DNA of 64,000 nt from Halovenus halobia. Lineage in GTDB: Archaea > Halobacteriota > Halobacteria > Halobacteriales > Haloarculaceae. Location of the stretch: the NCBI RefSeq assembly GCF_051414135.1, contig NZ_JBLKOA010000008.1, positions 41,506 to 105,505 on the forward strand, in the 5' to 3' direction. Made by a program: the position numbers and the translations under genes. This document shows, piece after piece, positions 1 to 8,474 of the stretch (its first letter is position 1; each line of letters opens with the position of its first letter). Below the pieces are notes generated by a model. The model made no database searches and was not told the origin of the DNA. It saw only the letters and a program-made list of their open reading frames with translations.

Positions 1-93
1 GACCGACCTCTATAGATCTTAGCTGAGAGTCCTCTACGAGTAACTCTTGTCTAATATCACCACTCGCTTATGTGTGGCAGGAGAGCATCATTT

Positions 94-582
94 ATGCCTA
101 CTCTCCGACAGTACGTGCCAACATCGTCACAAACAGGCTACTATATTCAGGCAAACGTCGGTGCTGGTGCTCCAATCACACTGCAGGTATCTGAGTTGGC
201 TGAAAAAATCTTCACCGATACTGGATACGACGACGGGGATACCGTACCTACGAAATTCGTCTGGGCAATGTACGATGTTGGTTTGATTTCGACAGGTGAC
301 GGAGACACCTCAACCATCAAGAGTGCGAACGTCTACTCCGCATTCACGGGCCACAGTGTCTCGGCAAAGTTGAGCGATCAAACACGCGCCGAATTAATAC
401 AGTATCTCAAAGACTATCGGGGCACACAGCAAAGACGAGTCGGTCGCCTTCATCGTGAACTTGCAGATTCTGAGAAGACCGGAACATCCGGTTCAACAGT
501 GAGCACGTCTGACTTGGGTTACGGATTAGCGGATAGTATTCGCCGCATCTGGCGACATATCGTGGACCGTGTCCGTCGTTGA
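94..582 (+). CDS. hypothetical protein
   Basis: A 162-residue protein I do not recognise. I start it at the ATG at 94 because a GGAG ribosome site lies about 10 bp upstream; an in-frame ATG at 70 lacks one. The first half is neutral and has a helix-turn-helix-like look (a segment around VSELAEKIF, then a possible wing). The C-terminus is arginine-rich (RRIWRHIVDRVRR), which could bind nucleic acid. There is no signal peptide or membrane segment. It stands alone, convergent with the minus-strand operon that ends at 613. Function unknown; the HTH reading is only an impression. Confidence 0.5.
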   Translation: MPTLRQYVPTSSQTGYYIQANVGAGAPITLQVSELAEKIFTDTGYDDGDTVPTKFVWAMYDVGLISTGDGDTSTIKSANVYSAFTGHSVSAKLSDQTRAELIQYLKDYRGTQQRRVGRLHRELADSEKTGTSGSTVSTSDLGYGLADSIRRIWRHIVDRVRR

Positions 583-612
583 GAGGTCGAATACGCTGAG
601 AGCGTGCAGAGC

Positions 613-849
613 TTATAGCCGCTGTAACAACTCTTCTACCTCGGTGTCTTCGGTAGTTACTGACTCTGTTCCCTCTTCTGTTTCAGTGCCCGGTACTTCG
701 ATATCTTTGTTCACTGCTGGTGTCTGTCCGTCTGCATCGTGAAGCGTTCGTTCGGCATCTCCGACCGTCCCGGGCATCGACTCTCCAATGATGTGTCCAC
801 CGCCGCTTCGATACCGTCGACCGTTTGCGTCTGTGTTGTCGTGAGTCAT
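613..849 (-). CDS. small acidic hypothetical protein
   Basis: A 78-residue, very acidic protein whose C-terminal third is almost all Glu, Thr and Val, a composition common in haloarchaeal soluble or disordered proteins. I place the start at the ATG complementary to 847-849; an upstream in-frame start would add a basic, unlike segment that overlaps the gene before it. It is the last of three minus-strand genes (1566 to 613), 19 bp after the OB-fold-like gene, so it is probably co-transcribed. No domain is recognisable. Confidence 0.5.
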   Translation of the reverse strand: MTHDNTDANGRRYRSGGGHIIGESMPGTVGDAERTLHDADGQTPAVNKDIEVPGTETEEGTESVTTEDTEVEELLQRL

Positions 850-868
850 GATAGTACCGTGTTGTCGG

Positions 869-1171
869 TTACCCTCGCCGCCAGAACTCGTTCGCCCACG
901 AGCCTTCGAACAGTTTGAGTTGGATCTCTTCGCGCTCATCGTAGGTGTCGTCTACGCCGCCGAAGTAGTACCCAACACCCTCCTCAAGAGTGATATCTGC
1001 CGTCCAAACCGTACAGATGACACCGTCTCGGGTCGTATCGTCACCGAGTTTCACACGCTGTCGGGGCTGATGCGAGGCGACATCTTCGGTCCAGTTGACG
1101 AAGCCCTTCGTCTTCACCCAACCACGCGTACCGTCGAGGTCGCCGAGATCAACTACTGGTGGTCCGCTCAT
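869..1171 (-). CDS. putative OB-fold (RPA-like) nucleic-acid-binding protein
   Basis: A 100-residue protein. The middle reads like an OB-fold of the RPA/ssDNA-binding type: alternating beta-like segments ending in a glycine-aromatic pattern (EEGVGYYFGGV) and a charged last strand (EREEIQLKL). Its ATG overlaps the stop of the upstream zinc-ribbon gene by one base (TGATG), a sign of translational coupling. An OB-fold protein next to a zinc-ribbon protein is a pairing often seen among haloarchaeal ssDNA-binding proteins. The fold call rests on pattern only. Confidence 0.5.
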   Translation of the reverse strand: MSGPPVVDLGDLDGTRGWVKTKGFVNWTEDVASHQPRQRVKLGDDTTRDGVICTVWTADITLEEGVGYYFGGVDDTYDEREEIQLKLFEGSWANEFWRRG

Positions 1172-1566
1172 CACTGCTCACCTCCCCGAACCAACGTTAC
1201 ACCAACTGTCGTCTGCTGGCTTGGAAGCGGTTCTCCACACCACTGGCAACTCCCGTCTGCTCGGAGAGGATCATACAGACCGTTACAACTTGGACATGTT
1301 GACAGACCGTTGGTTTCGACGCGGCCGTCGTTGTTCAGCACCGTCCTGAGAACCCCCGAGCGCTCAACGAGGAGCGCATCGTACGGGGCATACAGACGGG
1401 TGCTGTCGGCCTCGCACTCCGGAGTGTGGATCGGAACAGCCTGCTTCCACGCCTCTTCGAGCGAGAGTTCGGCAGGCGTCCGAGTCCGCCACTGATCGGG
1501 TGCGTGCGGTCGGTTAATTTGTGGAACGTACGACTGGTCGTGCGTGTAGTGGTTTGCATCGAACAT
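1171..1566 (-). CDS. zinc-ribbon hypothetical protein
   Basis: A 131-residue protein with a C-terminal zinc ribbon: CPSC and CQWC knuckles about 17 residues apart, near residues 95-115. The N-terminal part is polar and unrecognised. I start at the ATG at 1566 because the extra upstream residues of the longer frame are unlike the rest. It is the first gene of the three-gene operon that includes the OB-fold-like gene. A role in nucleic-acid binding is plausible from the ribbon and the neighbour, but no function can be named. Confidence 0.5.
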   Translation of the reverse strand: MFDANHYTHDQSYVPQINRPHAPDQWRTRTPAELSLEEAWKQAVPIHTPECEADSTRLYAPYDALLVERSGVLRTVLNNDGRVETNGLSTCPSCNGLYDPLRADGSCQWCGEPLPSQQTTVGVTLVRGGEQ

Positions 1567-2127
1567 AGGTGCTGAAATGCTCTGGACGGCGACGGTGAGA
1601 CTCAGCCAGGCATCGCGGACGTATCGACAGTGTCGCCACTGGGCGTGGGACACGAAGTCAGTCAGAAGAGCCACTGACGAAGTGGACTGAATGCTGAGTC
1701 AGTGGGAACTCTTCGAGAAGGAAGGCGGTGCTGAGTACTCGTTAAACGCTGTTAGAGGGTAGCGCGCGAATCGTGCACGCGTGGTGAAAAGTACGGATTC
1801 TCCACAACGTGATTTTTCCAAACGAACCTCGAAAGGGGTTCGCCCACGGGCTACATTAACAGGTTTAATAGCTCTCTCTGAAGTTCTTCTACAGTTCAAA
1901 GCCACAAGGCTTTGTGGTAGAGTTCAGAATGAGCTTGGATGGATAGAACGTTCAAAGCCACAAGGCTTTGGAGAAGGGTCGCTGACCGGCCACGATAGCC
2001 ATTGGCCACCAGATCCCCTTCGGGGAACTGCTGACCGAACCGCCTCAATACGCATATTGTCGCAAGAACTACTTAAAGGAAGTTCAGCACCCCCCCGAGA
2101 CGGCAGGGTCAGATTGAGGGAGCAGCC
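1567..2127. other. intergenic stretch with duplicated hairpins and a possible promoter
   Basis: No convincing gene. A 23-codon frame begins at the ATG at 1690 and may be a remnant. Two copies of a 21-bp hairpin unit lie at 1894-1914 and 1950-1970. Around 2067-2080 an ACTACTTAAAG-like box resembles a haloarchaeal promoter pointing right, but no plus-strand gene follows it; the next gene ends toward it on the minus strand. A small RNA is possible but unproven. Confidence 0.4.
1894..1970. repeat. two copies of a 21-bp hairpin unit
   Basis: The unit GTTCAAAGCCACAAGGCTTTG occurs exactly at 1894-1914 and again at 1950-1970. In each copy CAAAGCC pairs with GGCTTTG around an ACAA loop, a perfect 7-bp stem. 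Exact duplication of a whole hairpin suggests an insertion-sequence end, a protein-binding site or structured RNA, not chance. Confidence 0.75.
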
Positions 2128-2784
2128 CTACCGCAGTGGCCCGTTTTCCCGGTCGAAGTACCCGATTCGATCGAGTTCCTCTTTCACGAGTTGGGTGATG
2201 CTGTAGTGGTCATCTTCCGATAGCCCGTTCTCTGAACAGAGATCCTGAAAGTCGGTGTCTTGGCTACACCGATCGGGAAAATCGTCCGCACTCACCTGGG
2301 AGAAGTCGAAATCTGTCGGATCCTGACCCGCCAGAAACCAGCGCCGCCTCTCGCGGTCGACGACGATTCCTATCGTACACAGCGCGACCTTTTCGATTCG
2401 TTTCTGCTGCCCAAACCGATCGAGATTCATTTGACTCATCGCAGACACCGCCCGATGTTGCTTATACGCCGTCACATCGAGGCTCGAACAGAACGACTCG
2501 GTAATTCGTTTCTTGTCTCGGGCAGCCTCACGCGCACTGTGATCACCATCACTGTGATGACGGCCCTCGTTAAGCCGGACGAGTCGTTCGACCTTACCGT
2601 CTGCCGTGCCCACACCAACGCGCGTCTCTCCCGCTGAATCGTAGCCGGTCGTGTACGCGTCCGGTTGGTGATCACGTAGCTGTTGGGCCGATGGGACTTG
2701 TTTTGGTGTCTCTTCGATGTTTGTGTCGGCCTCGTTCTCACTCGCGCCCGATTGTTCTCTCGCCTGAATGCGTTCTTTTCCCAT
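2128..2784 (-). CDS. DNA-directed RNA polymerase subunit epsilon-like protein
   Basis: A 218-residue protein resembling the haloarchaeal family annotated as RNA polymerase subunit epsilon. The supporting features are a YDSAGE.RVGVG segment, a VRLNEGRHHSDGDHSAR segment, a cyclin/TFB-like helical region around FCSSLDVTAYKQHRA, then MNLDRFGQQKRIEKVAL. The disordered N-terminus is rich in Glu and Gln. I use the ATG at 2784; longer frames add a segment unlike the family. It lies in accessory DNA, away from any RNA polymerase genes, so it may be an extra, diverged copy. The family's exact function in transcription is not well defined. Confidence 0.6.
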   Translation of the reverse strand: MGKERIQAREQSGASENEADTNIEETPKQVPSAQQLRDHQPDAYTTGYDSAGETRVGVGTADGKVERLVRLNEGRHHSDGDHSAREAARDKKRITESFCSSLDVTAYKQHRAVSAMSQMNLDRFGQQKRIEKVALCTIGIVVDRERRRWFLAGQDPTDFDFSQVSADDFPDRCSQDTDFQDLCSENGLSEDDHYSITQLVKEELDRIGYFDRENGPLR

Positions 2785-3303
2785 CGGTGTCGGCCGGTGT
2801 CCGAGGAGACATATCGAGGCTTCATAATGTTTTGCTTGGGAACGCCGGCTGCAAGGGTGGAACCCTTCTCTGGATGGCGATATCGCCAAAGGGACTAATT
2901 GAATCTGTTGAAACCCGATTATTCAGACACAATGTTGCAGAAACAGCCGTTCAGTAGCCTAACCTATTGAGTGGTGAAGAAATATGTAGATTAAAAATAA
3001 TTTCCTTTGGTATGCAAAATAAAGGGCGCAAATGCAGCAGTTTCTTTCGAGACTTGAGAAAATCTTCACCACCCAGCTCAAATCGTTCGGGTAGCAGTAT
3101 CCAATTAATTTTGTGGGGACTGTCGTTAGTCTCGTTTCCGGAAAACACTCAGTAGTGCTATTGCCGTTGAATTTCCCGGCTTCAAGTGGCATGCAAACTT
3201 AGCAGCGTATTCAGTAATTTTTGACTCGTGTTCTACTGATAGCTGAGCGTTCTACTCTATCTGGGCAGTCTACCCAAAGACTTGAGGAATTGCCTTGTGA
3301 ATC
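2785..3303. other. AT-rich intergenic stretch
   Basis: GC content drops sharply here, marking the left part of the accessory region. I find no gene I can support on either strand; the short open frames have composition unlike the neighbouring proteins. No tRNA, repeat or insertion-sequence end is evident. Confidence 0.4.
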
Positions 3304-4194
3304 TTGGTTATCTCACGACTTTACCAATACGCAGACTCAAACGATAAGACTGGACTGTATCTTTTGGATGGATACAAGGGAAACAATACGACTTTCCAAG
3401 TCAGAGATCCTGCGGAGAAATTATTTCAACATTTAGACTATCAACCAGGTATCCGCAATCAATATCAAGGCCCCAGAATTCCAGATGAACTCCACTGGGG
3501 ATTATTTGAAATTAACTGGATATATACAAATGAATCAGGCGTATCACCACCAACAAATGATGTGGGCGAAGTGGTCATAACTGGTAACGATGTAGAGATT
3601 ACAGAAGAGATAGCTGAAGACCTGAAATTATTCCTTCAACAGTCGCATGGAGACGATGTGAGAGAACTCGCTGAGATTCTTAATATCGATATATCTGATA
3701 AAACAGAAAAATCTGATATTAATGACCTCACCAAATCAGAGCAAATAGAACGATATGATGCCAGCAAGGCAACACATATATGTGAACTCCCAGACAGTCG
3801 CTGTCAAGAAATAGCGAAGCAAGTAGCACAGCAGGTTGATTTAGATAGTCTCTCAGATGGAATTCCAGAGTGGGAGACCACCTACACACATGGCGGAAAA
3901 ATAACTCAAGATGCCGAACAATATCAACTTATAATAAAGACTGAGCGTAAAACCGGCAGTGAAGAACAATATTTTAACAAGATTATATTTACACCTGAAG
4001 ATGGAATCAAGACGGTTTGGACAATGACAAATGTAATGATTGACTGGAACCAACGAATCCAGTTAGAACAGCAAAGAGGAGAAATTATCAAATCTGTTAT
4101 TTCTGTAGCTGTTGATGAAGATCTGGATATCGGTGGCTCGATGTGTGACCTGGAGCTGACCACCGAATACGAACCCTCAATTGACCAATTTTGA
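3304..4194 (+). CDS. AT-rich orphan protein
   Basis: A 296-residue soluble protein, unrecognised, with codon use much more AT-rich than its neighbours, typical of transferred DNA. The frame opens just after a TGA, and the first usable start is a TTG at 3304 with no clear ribosome site; no Met codon follows until deep in the protein, so the true start is uncertain or the 5' end is lost. The middle (about 95-150) is acidic and helical. The C-terminal 100 residues look like mixed alpha/beta. No neighbour helps assign a role. Confidence 0.5.
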   Translation: MVISRLYQYADSNDKTGLYLLDGYKGNNTTFQVRDPAEKLFQHLDYQPGIRNQYQGPRIPDELHWGLFEINWIYTNESGVSPPTNDVGEVVITGNDVEITEEIAEDLKLFLQQSHGDDVRELAEILNIDISDKTEKSDINDLTKSEQIERYDASKATHICELPDSRCQEIAKQVAQQVDLDSLSDGIPEWETTYTHGGKITQDAEQYQLIIKTERKTGSEEQYFNKIIFTPEDGIKTVWTMTNVMIDWNQRIQLEQQRGEIIKSVISVAVDEDLDIGGSMCDLELTTEYEPSIDQF

Positions 4195-4829
4195 TGTCCA
4201 CTAGATTGCTGATTAGCCCCATTCTCACATCGTTTAGTGTCGTACAGATAAGACGGAGAGATATTGACAACAAAGACGACTCAGCCGAGGCTATCCCAAT
4301 AGCCTCAGATGCTTCTGGTGCAACAATGGGCCGAGTATGACCAAAAGCATCGGAAGTGGACTGTCAAGGACCTTCGACTAACGTTCTGGCTACTCATCAT
4401 CATCTGGGTCGCAGCATCAGTGTGTCAGCTATTATCGTAGTGTATCCATCATCTCTGTCCAGTTTGATCTCATCATCAGTGGAGATGATATCGTGATTGA
4501 GAATCCAGTCGCTGCCCTCTTTTTAATATGCGCACATTCACATTTACTGTGACTTGGCGGTTTCAAACCGGAACCAACCTCTGAGATTGCCTGGTTGCTG
4601 GTTACCAGTCAGGCTGCAATTGGGGTATTTTGATCGCTGTTTTGTCCTTGGTAGACGGGCCAGAAATACATCCTCTGCATATTTCAGCGGCTTTCTGATG
4701 GATTTTGTATGGGTCTAAACTCGCTGCGGTACGCGTGTACCCTGTATCGACCGAAAGCAAGTCAAGTATGTCTCCTGCAGAGTATTTCGACAGAACCAGC
4801 TAATTAAATATCCACAAGTGACCTTCCTG
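4195..4829. other. intergenic stretch with one hairpin
   Basis: 635 bp without a supportable gene. A perfect inverted repeat, GAGGCTAT/ATAGCCTC with loop CCCA, sits at 4287-4306. It is about 90 bp past the end of the plus-strand orphan gene and could be structured RNA or a binding site; no T-run follows. The rest shows only short frames without coding character. Confidence 0.45.
4287..4306. repeat. 8-bp stem inverted repeat
   Basis: GAGGCTAT at 4287-4294 pairs perfectly with ATAGCCTC at 4299-4306 around a four-base loop. No protein gene lies within 90 bp. Confidence 0.6.
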
Positions 4830-6473
4830 TTAATTCAGATCTTGTACTCCAGTCGAATCGCCCTCACCGAAATCAGCACTCTCTGACCGTGACGGTGACC
4901 GCTGTTGTTTGTCGTACGCCTCCTGCCACTCTTCGACAACCGCCCTGCTTCCCGCACCGTGAGGTGTAATTCGCGGTCGAACTTGAATTAGTGCCGGCGT
5001 GTTCATTGCGTCTCCTGAGACAATTGCCTGTCCAGGAGTTAATCCTGGTAGTTCTCGGAGGACATCTTCACCGGCGGCTTCAACAGAGTTTTTAATCGCG
5101 TCTTGATCGCCTGGATTCTTAATCTGCATCGAGATTTGTGTGCCACACTGTGATAGCACGTCCTGATCAATTTTCGACGGGCGTTGGCTGATAATCCCGA
5201 GGCCGAACCCGAACTTCCGACCTTCCGACGTAATCGTTTGCATGATTCCTAACGAGGGAGCATCACCAGAGGCCGGGGCAAACCGGTGCCCTTCCTCGAA
5301 TAGTGCAAAGATCGGGTGCTCAATGTCAGATTCCCGGCCACGAACATCGTCAAGCCGTTCCCGATACAGGCGACGAAGCAAAACGGTCGTGATGAGTTGC
5401 TGATTCCACTCATCCAGCGTATCCATCTGGAGTACCGTACACTGGCCAGGGTCAACAATCTCGTCAAGCGGGACGTTCTCCTCTGGGTGGAATAAGTCGT
5501 TGCGCTGAATCGACCGGTTCAGCCGCCACTCCAATGCACCGACACTCGCATCATCCTCACCGTAAATCTGCTCCATCTGAGCGACTAGTTCATCTATTCC
5601 CCACGTTCGACTCTCTTGTCTCTGCATCGCGCGCCATGCCGTCGAGAGTCGCTCCTGCATTCGGTTGCTTGGATTATCCAAGATCGCCATCACATCACCG
5701 AGTTCCAATTCAGAGATTCGGACACGAAGTTGCTCTGAGTCATAGTATTTGACCTCAGGTTCGTACCCATCCTCACCTTGGAAGGCAGCCTCGCCCTGCA
5801 TCTCAGCCAGTGTACCGTACTCACCGTGCGGATCGAACAAAAGGAGCGATGCGCGGGAACTCGGCTTCATCATCTCCTCGACTAAGACAGAGGCCGTGTA
5901 GGATTTTCCGCTGCCAGTTGATGCGAGAATCGCCAAGTGTGTCGACGCGAACTCCTCGATTGGGAGATGGAGATTCGTCGCTTCTCGTGGTCGATTCAAT
6001 AGCCAGCCGACGTGCGCGACTCCGTCAAGTGTTGCCACATCAATAGTGTCTGTTTCGCACCCAAGGTTCGGAAGTACAGTTTCGAGTTGTTTATCTGGAG
6101 CAATCGACAGCGGTGTTCCGGGATCAGGAAGCTGCCGCGGATTAGCGAACGTGGTCATGGTGGTATCGTAGTAGCCGATGACCGTTGCCGTCAACCGATA
6201 TAACTCGGTATCGTCGGTCGGCACGCCGAGTGTCGCCGCGACGGTCTCTGGGCCAACTTCTGGATCCGCAAGAAATCCGTCAGGAAGCCCGCGAATCAAC
6301 TCGCGGTTTGTCACCCGAGCGAATACGGAGCGTGGTTCATCTTCAACCGAGACAGTGTACGTAATGAACTCGCCTGTTTTGATCGATTCATTTGATGGGG
6401 CGACGAACACGAATTCATTCGGATCTTCACCCGGACCGGCGACAGTCCCGATTACGTCTGAGCGGCTAGACAT
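4830..6473 (-). CDS. herA: HerA family DNA translocase/helicase
   Basis: A 547-residue HerA-type hexameric ATPase. HerA forms a ring that works with the nuclease NurA and with Mre11-Rad50 to resect double-strand breaks. An N-terminal beta-barrel (about 1-110) resembles the HAS domain. The Walker A motif TGSGKS is at residues 186-191 and the Walker B region LFEEGHRF has acidic residues E393 and E394; HerA/FtsK relatives often have D-E here, so E-E is a mild variation. The LGIISQRPSKI segment fits sensor/arginine-finger regions. Its ATG overlaps the upstream stop at 6473. It is the last gene of the mre11-rad50-nurA operon, which strongly supports the assignment. Confidence 0.9.
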   Translation of the reverse strand: MSSRSDVIGTVAGPGEDPNEFVFVAPSNESIKTGEFITYTVSVEDEPRSVFARVTNRELIRGLPDGFLADPEVGPETVAATLGVPTDDTELYRLTATVIGYYDTTMTTFANPRQLPDPGTPLSIAPDKQLETVLPNLGCETDTIDVATLDGVAHVGWLLNRPREATNLHLPIEEFASTHLAILASTGSGKSYTASVLVEEMMKPSSRASLLLFDPHGEYGTLAEMQGEAAFQGEDGYEPEVKYYDSEQLRVRISELELGDVMAILDNPSNRMQERLSTAWRAMQRQESRTWGIDELVAQMEQIYGEDDASVGALEWRLNRSIQRNDLFHPEENVPLDEIVDPGQCTVLQMDTLDEWNQQLITTVLLRRLYRERLDDVRGRESDIEHPIFALFEEGHRFAPASGDAPSLGIMQTITSEGRKFGFGLGIISQRPSKIDQDVLSQCGTQISMQIKNPGDQDAIKNSVEAAGEDVLRELPGLTPGQAIVSGDAMNTPALIQVRPRITPHGAGSRAVVEEWQEAYDKQQRSPSRSESADFGEGDSTGVQDLN

Positions 6474-7135
6474 TAGAGCGCACCTCGCTGTTCACGCGCC
6501 TGCCACTGTACGTTTTGTTCCACCACGTCCAAGACTCGCTGGTTGGAATCATCATCCGGAAGCACCCTTCGGAGTCGGTTAATCAACGCAACGACGACCT
6601 CCGATCCGAGGTCGCCTGCAATATCCAAGAGTCGGTCCATGTACGCCATCTGGATCTGGTCGTCGACAGTATGGAAGGACACTGTGACTTGGTCTGGACA
6701 GTGAAAGACGGTATCATCGACTTCTAACGTCCACCGCGGCATTTGATGCGTTGACTCGTGAAGCGCCCCATCAGAACCAATTTCCGCGGTGCCAAGAAGG
6801 GCCACGCCAGCGAGGGTCGTTCGCTCTTCGATATAGCCCGGCGTGAACTGGGCTTGATCGTCTTGTGCTAATCGCGGCCCAGTTCGCCCTTGATCAGGGT
6901 CAACTAACTGTGTATCATAAATCACGCCAATAACCGCATACTGGGTGCCGTCGACGGTCTTCTTGATGAAGACCGGCTGCCCAAACTCTCGCTCGTGGAG
7001 TTCTGGTGGACGATCACAATCTCGTTCCTTGTACACCTCAACCACGTAATCCAAATGGCTGTTCGAGGACACAATACTACCAATCCGAACGCACGAATCG
7101 AGATCTGGCTGGTCTCCGTTAGTTGTGTCTGTCAT
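6473..7135 (-). CDS. HerA-NurA operon small protein, unknown function
   Basis: A 220-residue acidic protein between nurA and herA. The N-terminal half has beta-rich, SH3/OB-like spacing (RIGSIVSSNSHLDYVVEVY; PVFIKKTVDGTQYAVIGVI), recalling the HAS-barrel found at HerA N-termini. The C-terminal half is helical (MDRLLDIAGDLGSEVVVALINRL). Its end overlaps the herA start, so the two are translationally coupled. I infer that it is a partner or loading factor of the HerA-NurA machine. No catalytic motif is visible. Confidence 0.65.
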   Translation of the reverse strand: MTDTTNGDQPDLDSCVRIGSIVSSNSHLDYVVEVYKERDCDRPPELHEREFGQPVFIKKTVDGTQYAVIGVIYDTQLVDPDQGRTGPRLAQDDQAQFTPGYIEERTTLAGVALLGTAEIGSDGALHESTHQMPRWTLEVDDTVFHCPDQVTVSFHTVDDQIQMAYMDRLLDIAGDLGSEVVVALINRLRRVLPDDDSNQRVLDVVEQNVQWQAREQRGAL

Positions 7136-7208
7136 GCGAACACCTCTGCACTGGTGGATCGTCGTTGAGCGGCGCCTCTGCCTGCTGTCGTCATGGTATT
7201 GTAGTTAG

Positions 7209-8474
7209 TCATCGTCGTCGAAGTTCCTTGCTTAGTGCTTTCGCGTCCCATTCGAGCGGCATATCGTTCGATTCAGCCCACCGTTGAACCACTCGCTGGA
7301 ACTGCCGGCGGTCTTGCTGATCTAATACAGCGTCGCTGTCAGCCTGTTGCAGGATCTCAGGATAGCCGCGCCCAATGCCCGCCTCGGCCCGCACAATATC
7401 GACGGTGTACTCGTACATCGAATCGTACCCATCAGGACCATCGTGACGGCACAGCCAGCCCGGGAACTCAATCCGGTCGAGGCCAGCGCCTGGCGGCACA
7501 TTCAGGTAAGAGAATAAGATGTCATCGCGGAATTCGTACTTTTCACCCTCGTACGTTGTCTGCAACGCATCGACGCTTCCATCGCGTTTCGAAATGAATG
7601 GGATTGTCGTATCACCCCAGGGACTCATCAACTCCGTCAGCACGTGAGCATCGGGAATCACACGATCCGTTCCGAATTCCTCACGCAGGAGCAGTCGCGT
7701 CATCTTCACGAGTTCCGTTGCGCTTGACCCAGCAACGTAGCCGACCAGCGGGACTTCGTGATGCTGACTTGCTGCAATAATCCGACTCAGTGTCGAGATG
7801 TATCGCTCCCGAGTTTCTGGCTTTAACGGATTTGCAAACGATGCAATCAATGGTCCGTCGTAGAACACAACCGGTGTGCTATCAATGTCGCCTGCATCAC
7901 GCGCGGCAGCCAACTCCGAGAGTTGATCGATGAGCAGTTGTCCTTCGTGCTCGAATCGGTGGTGCCCCACGAGCTGCGAGTCAACGAACCGGTGGTCACC
8001 GTCGCTTGCTTCTTGCGTAACTTCATCAGGAGTCAACAGCCGCCCCTCAATGCCGCGGTCAAGCCGCCCTTCGGCATGATGATGGTTGACTGCCCATGCT
8101 GCCTGGACGTACGCGAGCGGGACGTTAAATTGCGTTGTCGGGGGGAGTTGTGACCCATCAACAGCCATCACCGGCACGTCACTGATGATCTCGCGTGCCC
8201 ACTCATTGACCTCTTCGTGGTTCTCCCAGCCATCGCTTTCTGGGTACGGAACGATGAGACTGTCCACATCATCGAAATCGTCTGTTGGAAACGCGCCTGG
8301 GTACGACGTGTCTTGAAGTGCGGCTTGAATCTCATCGCTTGTCCAGTCGGTAGGCAACTGCTGCAACGCGTCTTGATACCGCTCAACGATTCCTGTGTCG
8401 TCTTCGAGGTACGACTGTATCGCCTCACCGTTCGCTTCCAGTTCAGACGCAACACTACGTTTATCAATCGGCAT
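7209..8474 (-). CDS. nurA: NurA family 5'-3' nuclease
   Basis: A 421-residue NurA-domain protein. NurA is an RNase H-like, manganese-dependent nuclease that acts as a dimer docked on HerA. Near residue 100 the VMAVDGSQLPP segment carries the first catalytic aspartate (DGS motif). FYDGPLIASF near 200 carries the second acidic site and VGYVAGSSATELVKMTRLL a later conserved block. The final LNVPPGAGLDRIEFP and DIVRAEAGIGRGYPEILQ match the family's usual C-terminal organisation. Its ATG overlaps the rad50 stop by one base (TAATG), so it belongs to the same transcript. Confidence 0.85.
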   Translation of the reverse strand: MPIDKRSVASELEANGEAIQSYLEDDTGIVERYQDALQQLPTDWTSDEIQAALQDTSYPGAFPTDDFDDVDSLIVPYPESDGWENHEEVNEWAREIISDVPVMAVDGSQLPPTTQFNVPLAYVQAAWAVNHHHAEGRLDRGIEGRLLTPDEVTQEASDGDHRFVDSQLVGHHRFEHEGQLLIDQLSELAAARDAGDIDSTPVVFYDGPLIASFANPLKPETRERYISTLSRIIAASQHHEVPLVGYVAGSSATELVKMTRLLLREEFGTDRVIPDAHVLTELMSPWGDTTIPFISKRDGSVDALQTTYEGEKYEFRDDILFSYLNVPPGAGLDRIEFPGWLCRHDGPDGYDSMYEYTVDIVRAEAGIGRGYPEILQQADSDAVLDQQDRRQFQRVVQRWAESNDMPLEWDAKALSKELRRR

